This document shows, one piece after another, positions 1 to 7,423 of a stretch of DNA of 64,000 nucleotides (within the stretch, counting starts at the first letter, position 1; every line of letters starts with the position of its first letter). The DNA comes from Hahella sp. CCB-MM4. GTDB taxonomy: Bacteria > Pseudomonadota > Gammaproteobacteria > Pseudomonadales > Oleiphilaceae. The stretch is from the NCBI RefSeq assembly GCF_002260525.1, contig NZ_MRYI01000010.1, forward strand, positions 1 to 64,000, in the 5' to 3' direction. The notes under the pieces were generated by a model that was given only the letters and a program-made list of their open reading frames with translations, ran no database searches and was not told the origin of the DNA. Made by a program: the position numbers and the translations under genes.

Positions 1-127
1 CGAAGAAATGGACGATGCCGATCAGGAATTGGAAGTCAGCGCTGAACCGATTTATGATCGAGTTCGAAGATCGCTTAACGGAGCATCTTTAATAACCAGG
101 CAGATACACAGAATTATTTACAGGGTC
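1..127 (+). mobile_element. Right end of an IS256-family insertion sequence (truncated by window edge)
   Basis: The first ~90 bases encode the C-terminus of an IS256-family transposase. They are followed by about 35 bases that look like the terminal inverted repeat of that family: ACACAGAATTATTTACAGG at about 106-124, which reads inward as CCTGTAAATAATTCTGTGT. The exact outer boundary (about 124-127) is an estimate, because the left end and target duplication lie outside the window. Confidence 0.75.
3..92 (+). CDS. IS256-family transposase, C-terminal 29 residues (partial)
   Basis: The reading frame is open at the left window edge and stops with TAA at 90-92. The visible residues include WTMPIRNW followed by ALNRF and FEDRL, which is the characteristic C-terminal signature of IS256/Mutator-type (DDE) transposases. 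The catalytic DDE residues lie upstream, outside the window, so activity cannot be judged. The frame ends about 30 bp before the presumed inverted repeat, as is usual for these elements. Confidence 0.88.
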   Translation, partial: KKWTMPIRNWKSALNRFMIEFEDRLTEHL

Positions 128-267
128 ATTTTCAGAGGCGAAGCGCAAGCTCTTTGAAGCAAATGATAAGCCTCTTCTGGGCAGTAATTAAACCAATGAG
201 GTTCTACTTGCAGAATTCTTACAAGGTTACCCTCTATTAATTCATTTCCAAATTTATCTCTGTGCAT
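118..267 (-). pseudogene. 49-residue ORF probably truncated by the IS insertion
   Basis: An ATG at 265-267 opens a 49-residue frame facing the insertion sequence. Its composition is protein-like (LVRILQVEPHWFNYCPEE, residues 15-32). The last residues and the TAA stop at 118-120 fall inside or at the edge of the IS terminal repeat, so the natural C-terminus has probably been replaced by IS sequence. I do not recognise the family. No strong ribosome binding site is visible. It could instead be an intact tiny gene or a chance ORF. Confidence 0.4.
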
Positions 268-352
268 AAAATGCTTCGGTTAGTTGTCTCTTTAGCGGGA
301 ATAGTTTATGACCGGACTCTTATAATCAGGAACATTCCGACATTCTAAACAG

Positions 353-571
353 CTAAGCACCAGACTCCACCATAGATTTAATCTTCACGGCCTTTTCAAA
401 ATGATCCAGCTTATGGGTTTTAATCCACCAGGTGGCTGCTTCCATAAGAAGGTCAGGATCATCATTCTTGTTCGCGAAAAACGCATAAAATGACAAGCCA
501 ACATCAGCTCCTTTCGAGGCTACTTTCTTGTCACACACATCGATGATTTTCTTTCGGAGATTTGCTCGCAT
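353..571 (-). CDS. Small conserved hypothetical protein (DUF6500-like)
   Basis: This 72-residue soluble protein has no signal peptide or membrane segment. It begins MRANLRKKIIDVCD and contains the block FYAFFANKNDDP at about 29-40 and a Trp pair near residues 48-49. From memory this matches a family of short proteins labelled DUF6500, whose function is unknown; the match was not checked. It lies 17 bp downstream of the solute-binding protein gene on the same strand, so the two may be co-transcribed, although the ribosome binding site is weak. Its AT-richer composition resembles the IS-flanking stretch more than the housekeeping genes. Confidence 0.65.
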   Translation of the reverse strand: MRANLRKKIIDVCDKKVASKGADVGLSFYAFFANKNDDPDLLMEAATWWIKTHKLDHFEKAVKIKSMVESGA

Positions 572-588
572 TTTATAATCTTTGTAAC

Positions 589-1590
589 CTAGTACTTGCT
601 GTTAATTGAATCGTCATTGGTTATAAACCCGTCATCAGTGCTAGCTCCCTTCAGCTCCTCAAGCCACCAACTGGTATCGATCGCTGGCGTATCTTCGGGA
701 AGAGTGGGGTTATCAAGTATAAAGACTCTGCGTTGGGAGAGTTTGACCCGATTTTGAAAAGACTCATGGTACTGTCGAAAAAGAGCCCTGAATGAGCCGT
801 CTTCCAATGCCTTTGTGAGCCCTTCTTGGATACGCTCTGCCAAGCGGTGATTGTTATGCTGCACAAAGAAATAGACGGGGTAAGGGTAGTAGAGGGCGAT
901 TGTGTCTTCGACGGCCAGATTGGGGAATTCAGTGCTTCTCTCTTCCAGTTCTTTCCACGCTTCATTCAGCCCGCGAGGGAAATAGTCAAAGCGACGGTAG
1001 GCGAGCATGGAAAAGAGGCTGTCGTATAGGGCGACTCCGGTTACGTTCAGTTTGTTGGACTGGAGAATGGCCATATCCGCCCACTGTGAGCCAAAGCCTC
1101 CGACGAAGTCTTTGCGCAGGTCATCCAGAGATTGAATTTTTGCGAATTTTGGTTGCAGGTCGCGGTGAATCAGTAGAACCCTATATCCCAATATTCCGCG
1201 CAGTATGGGAATTCTCACTGCCTGCATAGTCGACTCCCGTTCTTTCGAGGTGGGGAGGAAGGCGATATCCACCCCTCTTTCAGCTTTAAGCAGGGCAATG
1301 CCCCGTGCTTGTGATATCTCGTCAGTCGACGGTCGGAGAATAAAAGGGCCAAACTGGCTTACCGTTTTTGTAAGGGCAAGTTCCAGCAATGCAATTCGGT
1401 ACAGGTAACGGGAGTCGTTCTGAAAATATCGAATGATGGTGGGATGGGAGTTAGTGGCCAATTCCTCAGCGTTGGCTTCCTGAGTAAAACCATAAGTGCT
1501 TGCACCAAGGAGCACAGCCAGAACGAATGCGAGCCTCAAAATACGGGCAGAAAGGATTAACACTATAAGTTTGATCAGGCTCGTGTACAT
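589..1590 (-). CDS. Family-3 extracellular solute-binding protein
   Basis: This 333-residue protein has a long N-terminal signal sequence (hydrophobic core about residues 7-33, probable cleavage after the ANA near residue 41). A two-lobed periplasmic binding fold of the amino-acid-binding (SBP_bac_3) type follows. The mature part shows the usual elements: a conserved AxRGIALLKAERGVDIAFLP-type segment, then a lobe-2 block with Asp-Leu-Arg (about residues 152-158), then the closing helix with ALEDGSFRALF near residue 290. There are no adjacent permease or ATPase genes, so it may be an orphan binding protein or a sensor partner rather than part of a transporter. Ligand unknown. ATG start at 1588-1590 is the only early start. 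The C-terminal ~25 residues are polar and probably disordered. Confidence 0.72.
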   Translation of the reverse strand: MYTSLIKLIVLILSARILRLAFVLAVLLGASTYGFTQEANAEELATNSHPTIIRYFQNDSRYLYRIALLELALTKTVSQFGPFILRPSTDEISQARGIALLKAERGVDIAFLPTSKERESTMQAVRIPILRGILGYRVLLIHRDLQPKFAKIQSLDDLRKDFVGGFGSQWADMAILQSNKLNVTGVALYDSLFSMLAYRRFDYFPRGLNEAWKELEERSTEFPNLAVEDTIALYYPYPVYFFVQHNNHRLAERIQEGLTKALEDGSFRALFRQYHESFQNRVKLSQRRVFILDNPTLPEDTPAIDTSWWLEELKGASTDDGFITNDDSINSKY

Positions 1591-1907
1591 ATGCAGGCGA
1601 TAAACAGCATTCGGGGACCAGGCAGTAAAGCGGGGAAGCTAGGCTTGCCTGCATTGACTATAACATTTGCCAATACTAGTTCATATGGAGCGGGTAACGC
1701 CTCCATTATCTTTGAAGTATAGTCATCTTCAACACTTTCTCATCTAATAATGGTCATTGTTGCGCAATTCTGGTCCGACTTATTCGGGATACAGGTGCGC
1801 AGATTTGTAGAATAGGCGCTCATCCTAACCTGCCGCTCTTATCTTGTTTCGGTCTGTGTTAGCATCCGCTGTTTAAATTTCAAAACCCAAGTGAATGGAC
1901 GGTTGTT
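1591..1907. other. Intergenic region between divergent genes
   Basis: The solute-binding protein gene and sbcB diverge here. It must carry both promoters, but I could not identify a convincing -35/-10 pair, operator or RNA gene. Confidence 0.5.
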
Positions 1908-3356
1908 TTGGCTGAAACCTTTTATTGGCACGACTATGAAACATGGGGGGCTGACCCCATGCGCGATCGGCCTGCCCAGTTCGCGGGCGTGCGGACCGAT
2001 CTGGATCTCAATATTATCGAAGAACCCCTGGTGATCTACTGCAGGCCTGCGGATGATGTACTTCCACATCCGGAAGCCTGCCTTATTACGGGGATTACGC
2101 CTCAAAAGGCAATGTCAGAAGGTTTGCCCGAAGCAGAGTTCATTTATCAGATCCATGAACAGATGTCTCGCCCGGGAACCTGCGTTGCCGGTTACAACAG
2201 CATTCGATTTGATGATGAAGTTACCCGCCAGACGCTGTACCGGAATTTCTACGATCCATATGCCCGGGAGTGGCAGAACGGCAATTCCCGTTGGGATGTG
2301 ATCGACATGGTGCGCCTCACTTATGCGTTACGTCCGGAAGGTATTCACTGGCCGATGAACTCTGAGGGAGTGGCCAGTTTCCGTCTTGAGGAGCTGACTG
2401 TTGCCAATGGCATTGTGCATGAAGCTGCTCACGATGCGATGTCAGATGTCTACGCCACTATCGCCGTTGCCAAATTGATCAAGGAAAAGCAGCCTCGGCT
2501 GTTTGACTATGTGTTTAGTAACCGGGGTAAAAAAGCGCTTGGGGCCATGGTGGATATCGACAACATGAAGCCGTTGTTTCATGTGTCTTCAAAGTTTCCC
2601 GCCAGATTGGGATGCTGTGCCATGGTAGTGCCGCTGGCCAAGCATCCTACCAACCCTAACGGTGTCATCGTCTATGATTTGAGAGAGGATCCCCGCTCCT
2701 GGATGGATCTTTCTGTAGAAGAGATTCGGGCACGTATTTTTGTGTCCAATGATGATCTTGAGCCGGGTTCTACTCGCATTCCATTGAAAGTGGTTCATCT
2801 CAATAAATGTCCGATTCTGGTGGAAAGCAAAATTCTGAAATCTGCTGACCCCGAGCGTTTGCGCGAGTTCCAGCTGGATGGCAATCAGCTTCGACAGCAT
2901 CTTGAATGGATACGGAGTGCCAGTGGAATCGGGGCCAAGGTAGCGCAAGTCTTTGGTGAGCAGCTGGGAGCTGACTCCAGTGACCCGGATCTTATGTTAT
3001 ACAGTGGAGGATTCTTCAGCCCCTCCGACCGGGAAAAAATGGACTTTATTCGACAGCAGAGTCCAGAGGTTCTTGCCGAACTCGATATACCTCTCCAGGA
3101 TAAGCGTATTCCTGAAATGCTGTTCCGCTATCGGGCCCGTAACTTTCCTGACACTTTGATGGAAGAGGAGATGGAGCGCTGGGAGCGATATCGCTATCAG
3201 CGGCTGACACAGCCGGGAGCTGCTTCATTGACCTTTGATGAATATTTCGGACGCTTGCAAAAATTGGCATCTGAGCCGGGAAGGACAGACAGGGATATGG
3301 CCATTTTGCAGGACCTGCATTTGTATGGTGAGTCCATTTACCCTGTCGAATTTTAG
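1908..3356 (+). CDS. sbcB: Exodeoxyribonuclease I
   Basis: At 482 residues this is close to the E. coli enzyme (475). It degrades single-stranded DNA 3' to 5' and works in mismatch repair and recombination. The DEDDh exonuclease motifs are visible: D9-x-E11 in HDYETWG, D102 in FDDEV, and H175 with D180 in HDAMSD. The SH3-like and helical C-terminal domains follow. The start is a TTG at 1908, preceded by GGACGG six bases upstream; no ATG or GTG lies in frame nearby that keeps the N-terminal motif. A palindromic terminator immediately follows the stop codon. Monocistronic, convergent with the M16 protease gene. Confidence 0.93.
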   Translation: MAETFYWHDYETWGADPMRDRPAQFAGVRTDLDLNIIEEPLVIYCRPADDVLPHPEACLITGITPQKAMSEGLPEAEFIYQIHEQMSRPGTCVAGYNSIRFDDEVTRQTLYRNFYDPYAREWQNGNSRWDVIDMVRLTYALRPEGIHWPMNSEGVASFRLEELTVANGIVHEAAHDAMSDVYATIAVAKLIKEKQPRLFDYVFSNRGKKALGAMVDIDNMKPLFHVSSKFPARLGCCAMVVPLAKHPTNPNGVIVYDLREDPRSWMDLSVEEIRARIFVSNDDLEPGSTRIPLKVVHLNKCPILVESKILKSADPERLREFQLDGNQLRQHLEWIRSASGIGAKVAQVFGEQLGADSSDPDLMLYSGGFFSPSDREKMDFIRQQSPEVLAELDIPLQDKRIPEMLFRYRARNFPDTLMEEEMERWERYRYQRLTQPGAASLTFDEYFGRLQKLASEPGRTDRDMAILQDLHLYGESIYPVEF

Positions 3357-3376
3357 GGCCTGTTAACAGGCCCTAA
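3353..3376. terminator. Perfect 24-bp palindrome between convergent genes
   Basis: TTAGGGCC-TGTTAACA-GGCCCTAA is a perfect palindrome overlapping the sbcB stop codon. It can form a stem in either direction but has only short T runs. Its position between convergent genes fits a bidirectional terminator. Confidence 0.6.
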
Positions 3377-3405
3377 GTGATCCAAAGTAAGAACCGGACG
3401 GAGGC

Positions 3406-6315
3406 TTAATCGCCTCCGGGAAACAAACCGTTGGCGTTAATCCACTGTTGTCTGTCTTCAATAGTTTGCAGTTTTTCTCTGGACACCAGTGGAGCGACGG
3501 TCAGCTCGTCATTGTCGACGGGCAAGGTGGTCAGGAGCATCGCTTGTCTTTGATCCACGAAGTGCTGCTGATAGTAGGCTTGCAGCTTATCTTTGGTCAT
3601 TGCCTGAACCTGCGCGGCGATCTGTTCCCTGGTATCAAACTGGAAGTTCTTCACATCGATTTCTGTCCAGTAGCGGTCTGATCGTTGCTCCAGAGTTTTA
3701 TCGGATTCGGACAATCGCGTGATCAACGCTTCCTTATGCTTTTCAAACTCCGCATCCGGCAGCTCTTTGAGAATATTGGTGAAGTTGCCAATAAACCCGC
3801 TGGTGGCTTGATGAATCTGATCCGCGCTGTGAGAAGGTGATTGCACAATGAACGCCAGGGCCGGTACATCCAGCAGCGTATAAGGGGTGGCGAACACCAC
3901 ATACCCCATCTGAGCCTGGGTACGAATCTCGTTGTAATACAGTGGTCCGATAATCTGTGACAACAGGCCGAAGGCTGCACGGTCATAGTAGGACTTGGAA
4001 GGCCCCTGCAGATAGTAGAGATACGCGGTGTCTTGGTGCTGGGTGGGGATCGCCTCGAACCAGTCCGCACGTTGCAGGTCTACCACCTGGCTCTTTTCCA
4101 CTTCAACAATATTGGCATCTTTTAGAAGTTTATTTCGGATAACTTCCGAGGCCTGCTTTGCCTGTTCCCGGGAAATATTACCGTGGGTCAGGGTAACCAG
4201 ATTGAAAGCATCCCAGAACTTTGGAATGAACGCGCTCAGTTGCTCCTGGTCAATACTATCCAGGGCTGACAGTTGTTCTTCCTCTGTCCAATAGGGCTGT
4301 AGCAGTTTGCTTCTGGCTTCGCTGGCCAGTCTTTCAAACGGCTTGTCTTTGGCGGCATTGCGCAGTTCACGTTGCAGGTCGCGCTTGTACTGGGAAAAGC
4401 GTTCTGGTCGTATTTCCAGATTCTGCAGAGTGGCCAGAATACGCTCAACCAGAACAGGTTGTTTTTCGCTGAACCCGTCTATTCTCAGGGTGATGCCGCG
4501 TAAGTGCCTATAGAGTTTGAAATCCAGCCCTGCCAGATAAGCGGGATAACTGAATTCTGACAGAGCATCCTTGGCCAGAGAGACGTAAAGCTCCGTGAGT
4601 ACCAGATCCCTGGCACTGGCGTTGGCCATAGGAGAGCGCACGCTTAGGTAGAAGCTGGATTTCGGGGAACCGAAGGAAATGTCCTTGGAGTACCAGGCGT
4701 TATAACCGTCATAGGACACCAGCAGTTCCGGCCTTTCCATACTTGGCCCGGTTTGCAGTTCCAGGTTGGTGGGAATGAAATCATTCTCCGCCGGCATATG
4801 GTAGTCGGCTTCAGGGTTATTGGCGCTGATATATTGAATCGTGTCTTCGGAAAGCGGCTTGATAGAGTAAGGCACTTCGTACCAGGGCTCGACGCTGTCC
4901 GTTTCGACATTTGGTGCCACGAGAATGGCAAGCATGTTGTCTGCGGTCAGATGGTCTGAAAAGTTTTTGATCACATTGGGATCAAAATCATCCATGGAGT
5001 AGGGGGCTTTCAAAACCTCGTGGGCATCAAAGTCCTGCAAACGGCTGGCCAGACTGCTGACATAATGAATCGGGGCCGCTTTGTCCTGGAACCGGAAGCT
5101 GATATCCAGCATTTTGGCCTGTTCTTCAAAACGCCACTGGTCGATTCCTTCCTGCTTCATCTTGTTTATGTAGGTCAGGGTGTCGCGGATGATATCAAGA
5201 TATTGTTGGCGACCTTTTTCGGTCAGGCTGATCGACACGCTTAAAACCGAGCCGTCATCTTCACTTGTGAACAAACCGGCCGACAGTCCTTCTGCCAATT
5301 GTTGCGATTTCAGCCAGGATAAAAGACTGCCTTCACCTTCATGGCCGATCAGGTTAGTGAGATAGTAGACCGGCTTGGCATGGTAGTAAGGTTCTGTCGG
5401 TGGCATTGAGAACAATAGCGACAGAGAACGCTTTTCTTTCACCGGCTTTATGGATACCAGCTTGGGACCTTCCTCATTGGAGAATACTGGCGGACGCGGG
5501 CTCTCTTCATTGACCGGACGTTTTTCAACCGCGCTGAACTTGCTGCGGATAAGCGTTTCCAGGGCATCCAGGTTCTCTTTGCCGTAGACCACAAGCTTCA
5601 TATGGTCTGCGGAATAATGTTCCTTATAGAACTTGAGCAAGTCATCACGTACCGCGTTACCTTCCCGGTCTGCAAGCGTGTCCAGATTACCCACGGCGAA
5701 TTTTGCCATGGGATGGTCCTGGTTAACGGCCTGTTTAACCACGGCAAAGAACCGGCGTCCGTCGTCCATGAGTTTGGAGGTGTATTCGGAATGGACCGCG
5801 TTCTTTTCCCGCTCAACGTATTCTTCTGAGAATAGGGGGGCGACAAATTGTTGGCTGAAACGATCAAGAGCAGGTTCCAGATAATCGGAATCCACATCGA
5901 AGAAATAGTTAGTGTGTTCGAACGCGGTAAAGGCGTTGTGATTGCCGCCGTTGCGGTTGATGAATGCCTGGTATTCGTCAGGTTGCGGATATTTTTCAGT
6001 GCCGAGGAACAGCATATGTTCAAGGAAGTGGGCCAAACCTTCCCGCCCTTTGGGATCTGCGCCACTGCCTACATCGACATCAAGGGCCGCCGCTGCTTTG
6101 TCGGTCGTCGGGTCGGAAATCAACAGTGCCTGCAGGCCGTTGTCCAGCGTGACCGCGCGATATTCTCTGGCATCGCCCGGACTTTTAATGATTGTGTCTG
6201 AGGTTGAGGTATCCATCACTTCCATCATAGTTGTGAGGCTGCTACATGCGGTGAGCATCAGGAGAGACGCCATGGTGCCCAGAAGAAATCCGATATACTT
6301 AGGTGCAATTCGCAT
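3406..6315 (-). CDS. M16 family zinc protease lipoprotein (pitrilysin/insulinase type)
   Basis: This 969-residue protein has the size of protease III (ptrA). It carries the inverted zinc motif H96-FLE99-H100 and the distal ligand E177 in NAVHSE, i.e. HxxEH followed by Glu 77 residues later, as in active M16A enzymes. Four homologous M16 domains fit the length, with the inactive C-terminal half recognisable in the YYLQGPSKSYYDRAAFGLLSQ-type block. Unlike E. coli PtrA it begins with a lipoprotein signal (hydrophobic residues 9-22, lipobox LTAC with C24), so it is probably anchored to a membrane facing the periplasm. It degrades peptides rather than folded proteins by family analogy. Transcribed alone. 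Confidence 0.9.
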   Translation of the reverse strand: MRIAPKYIGFLLGTMASLLMLTACSSLTTMMEVMDTSTSDTIIKSPGDAREYRAVTLDNGLQALLISDPTTDKAAAALDVDVGSGADPKGREGLAHFLEHMLFLGTEKYPQPDEYQAFINRNGGNHNAFTAFEHTNYFFDVDSDYLEPALDRFSQQFVAPLFSEEYVEREKNAVHSEYTSKLMDDGRRFFAVVKQAVNQDHPMAKFAVGNLDTLADREGNAVRDDLLKFYKEHYSADHMKLVVYGKENLDALETLIRSKFSAVEKRPVNEESPRPPVFSNEEGPKLVSIKPVKEKRSLSLLFSMPPTEPYYHAKPVYYLTNLIGHEGEGSLLSWLKSQQLAEGLSAGLFTSEDDGSVLSVSISLTEKGRQQYLDIIRDTLTYINKMKQEGIDQWRFEEQAKMLDISFRFQDKAAPIHYVSSLASRLQDFDAHEVLKAPYSMDDFDPNVIKNFSDHLTADNMLAILVAPNVETDSVEPWYEVPYSIKPLSEDTIQYISANNPEADYHMPAENDFIPTNLELQTGPSMERPELLVSYDGYNAWYSKDISFGSPKSSFYLSVRSPMANASARDLVLTELYVSLAKDALSEFSYPAYLAGLDFKLYRHLRGITLRIDGFSEKQPVLVERILATLQNLEIRPERFSQYKRDLQRELRNAAKDKPFERLASEARSKLLQPYWTEEEQLSALDSIDQEQLSAFIPKFWDAFNLVTLTHGNISREQAKQASEVIRNKLLKDANIVEVEKSQVVDLQRADWFEAIPTQHQDTAYLYYLQGPSKSYYDRAAFGLLSQIIGPLYYNEIRTQAQMGYVVFATPYTLLDVPALAFIVQSPSHSADQIHQATSGFIGNFTNILKELPDAEFEKHKEALITRLSESDKTLEQRSDRYWTEIDVKNFQFDTREQIAAQVQAMTKDKLQAYYQQHFVDQRQAMLLTTLPVDNDELTVAPLVSREKLQTIEDRQQWINANGLFPGGD

Positions 6316-6519
6316 GGTTATTTTATAGCCTTTTTTCAGTATAGGGTGTTTGCCGGTGTCGGCTAGTATTTGTTTGTGGTAACCAGGCGTTCAGACATTT
6401 AAGCGTTGATTTTGTTCGAATAACCTCAAAGATTTCTGCTAAAACCGGAAGCAATTCTCGAAATCTCTTTTGGCGAACTTTCTATATCAGCCTGAACATC
6501 TGTATTCACCTGCCTGCTA

Positions 6520-6816
6520 CTAATGATGTTTACCCGAAGCTTCAGGATGATCCATGCTTTTTAGTGCTGCTTGGGCAATATGCTTGGCCTGCTCGAGTGA
6601 GCTGCCGGAAGAGAGGTTATCAATAGCAACCAATGCCTGTTCGGCAATATACCGCGACTGCTCGATGGTGGAAAATTCGGTTCTGAAAGCCAGGTCGATG
6701 GCGTCGTAAACACTCTGGATGTTCTTTTGCGTATCTTCCGTGCCGGTGGATACATCATTCAATGCTCTTAGACAGGCTTTGGCGATTTTGATATAGCGTT
6801 CGTCTTTGTTGGTCAT
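6520..6816 (-). CDS. Small helical protein of unknown function
   Basis: A 98-residue soluble protein starting MTNKDERYIK. It is mostly predicted alpha-helical, with two similar segments (EQSRYIAEQALVAIDNL and EQAKHIAQAALKSMD) that look like an internal duplication near residues 50-88. I chose the ATG at 6816 because the longer frame starts at TTG (6840) without a ribosome binding site. AGGGCC precedes the ATG by about nine bases. It sits alone between the M16 protease gene and the fatty acyl-CoA reductase gene. Function not recognised. Confidence 0.6.
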   Translation of the reverse strand: MTNKDERYIKIAKACLRALNDVSTGTEDTQKNIQSVYDAIDLAFRTEFSTIEQSRYIAEQALVAIDNLSSGSSLEQAKHIAQAALKSMDHPEASGKHH

Positions 6817-7423
6817 GTTACAGGCCCTGTTATGTGGCAATCGCTCGCGGAAAATCTACTTCGGCGACAAATCTCGGCGCAGTATAGCATAGCCGTTTCC
6901 TATCAAGGGCTGTCTTAACACGGCGTAACCTAACTTGAGTGGCCAAGGGTTAGAGTAATTGCTCACATTTTGGCATAAATGCACTTTGTTACATGAAATG
7001 AGTGGAATGTTACATAAAAACTGTGGAAACCCTCAGGCTCTGGGCTTGAGCCAGGTCACAATTGAGCCATTGCTCTAATAAATATCATGAGTTTTTGTAT
7101 ACGGGTCAGTACACTTAGAGTCGATTTTGGGGGTGCGAACGGGATACGGTTCCGGAGCCGGTTAAAGCAGTCTGTTTAATTGATCCGGATACACGTTTGA
7201 TTTCCGCGCCATTTTTAAAATCTTTGCCATAATTACAAACAGGGTCAGCAGACCCGAATAAAAATAATAGCCCGTTCAAAGTCCTGACCGGTATCTCTGA
7301 AAGTGAGTCTCAGCACTCAGGTGACAATCGGCAAGACGTTACTGTTCAGCCAACCAGTCAGGTCAGCCGGGTTCTTGGCAAATCCCAAACAAGTACATAG
7401 ACATTAACCAGGATGGGGTTGAT
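6817..7423. other. 607-bp upstream region of the acyl-CoA reductase gene
   Basis: No ORF is convincing here. It holds a 21-bp-phased direct repeat TGTTACAT (6987-7015) and otherwise AT-rich sequence. The length of the leader suggests regulation of the downstream gene. Confidence 0.5.
6987..7015 (+). promoter_or_regulatory. Phased direct repeat TGTTACAT x2
   Basis: TGTTACAT occurs at 6987-6994 and again at 7008-7015, exactly 21 bp apart, i.e. two helical turns. Same-face spacing is typical of tandem binding of a dimeric or cooperative regulator. About 410 bp upstream of the reductase start codon. Confidence 0.35.

Noticed and set aside
2-157. Open plus-strand frame of 51 codons at the left edge
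   Set aside because: The frame at 3-92 encodes the IS256 transposase C-terminus, so this overlapping frame is a shadow that runs across the IS end.
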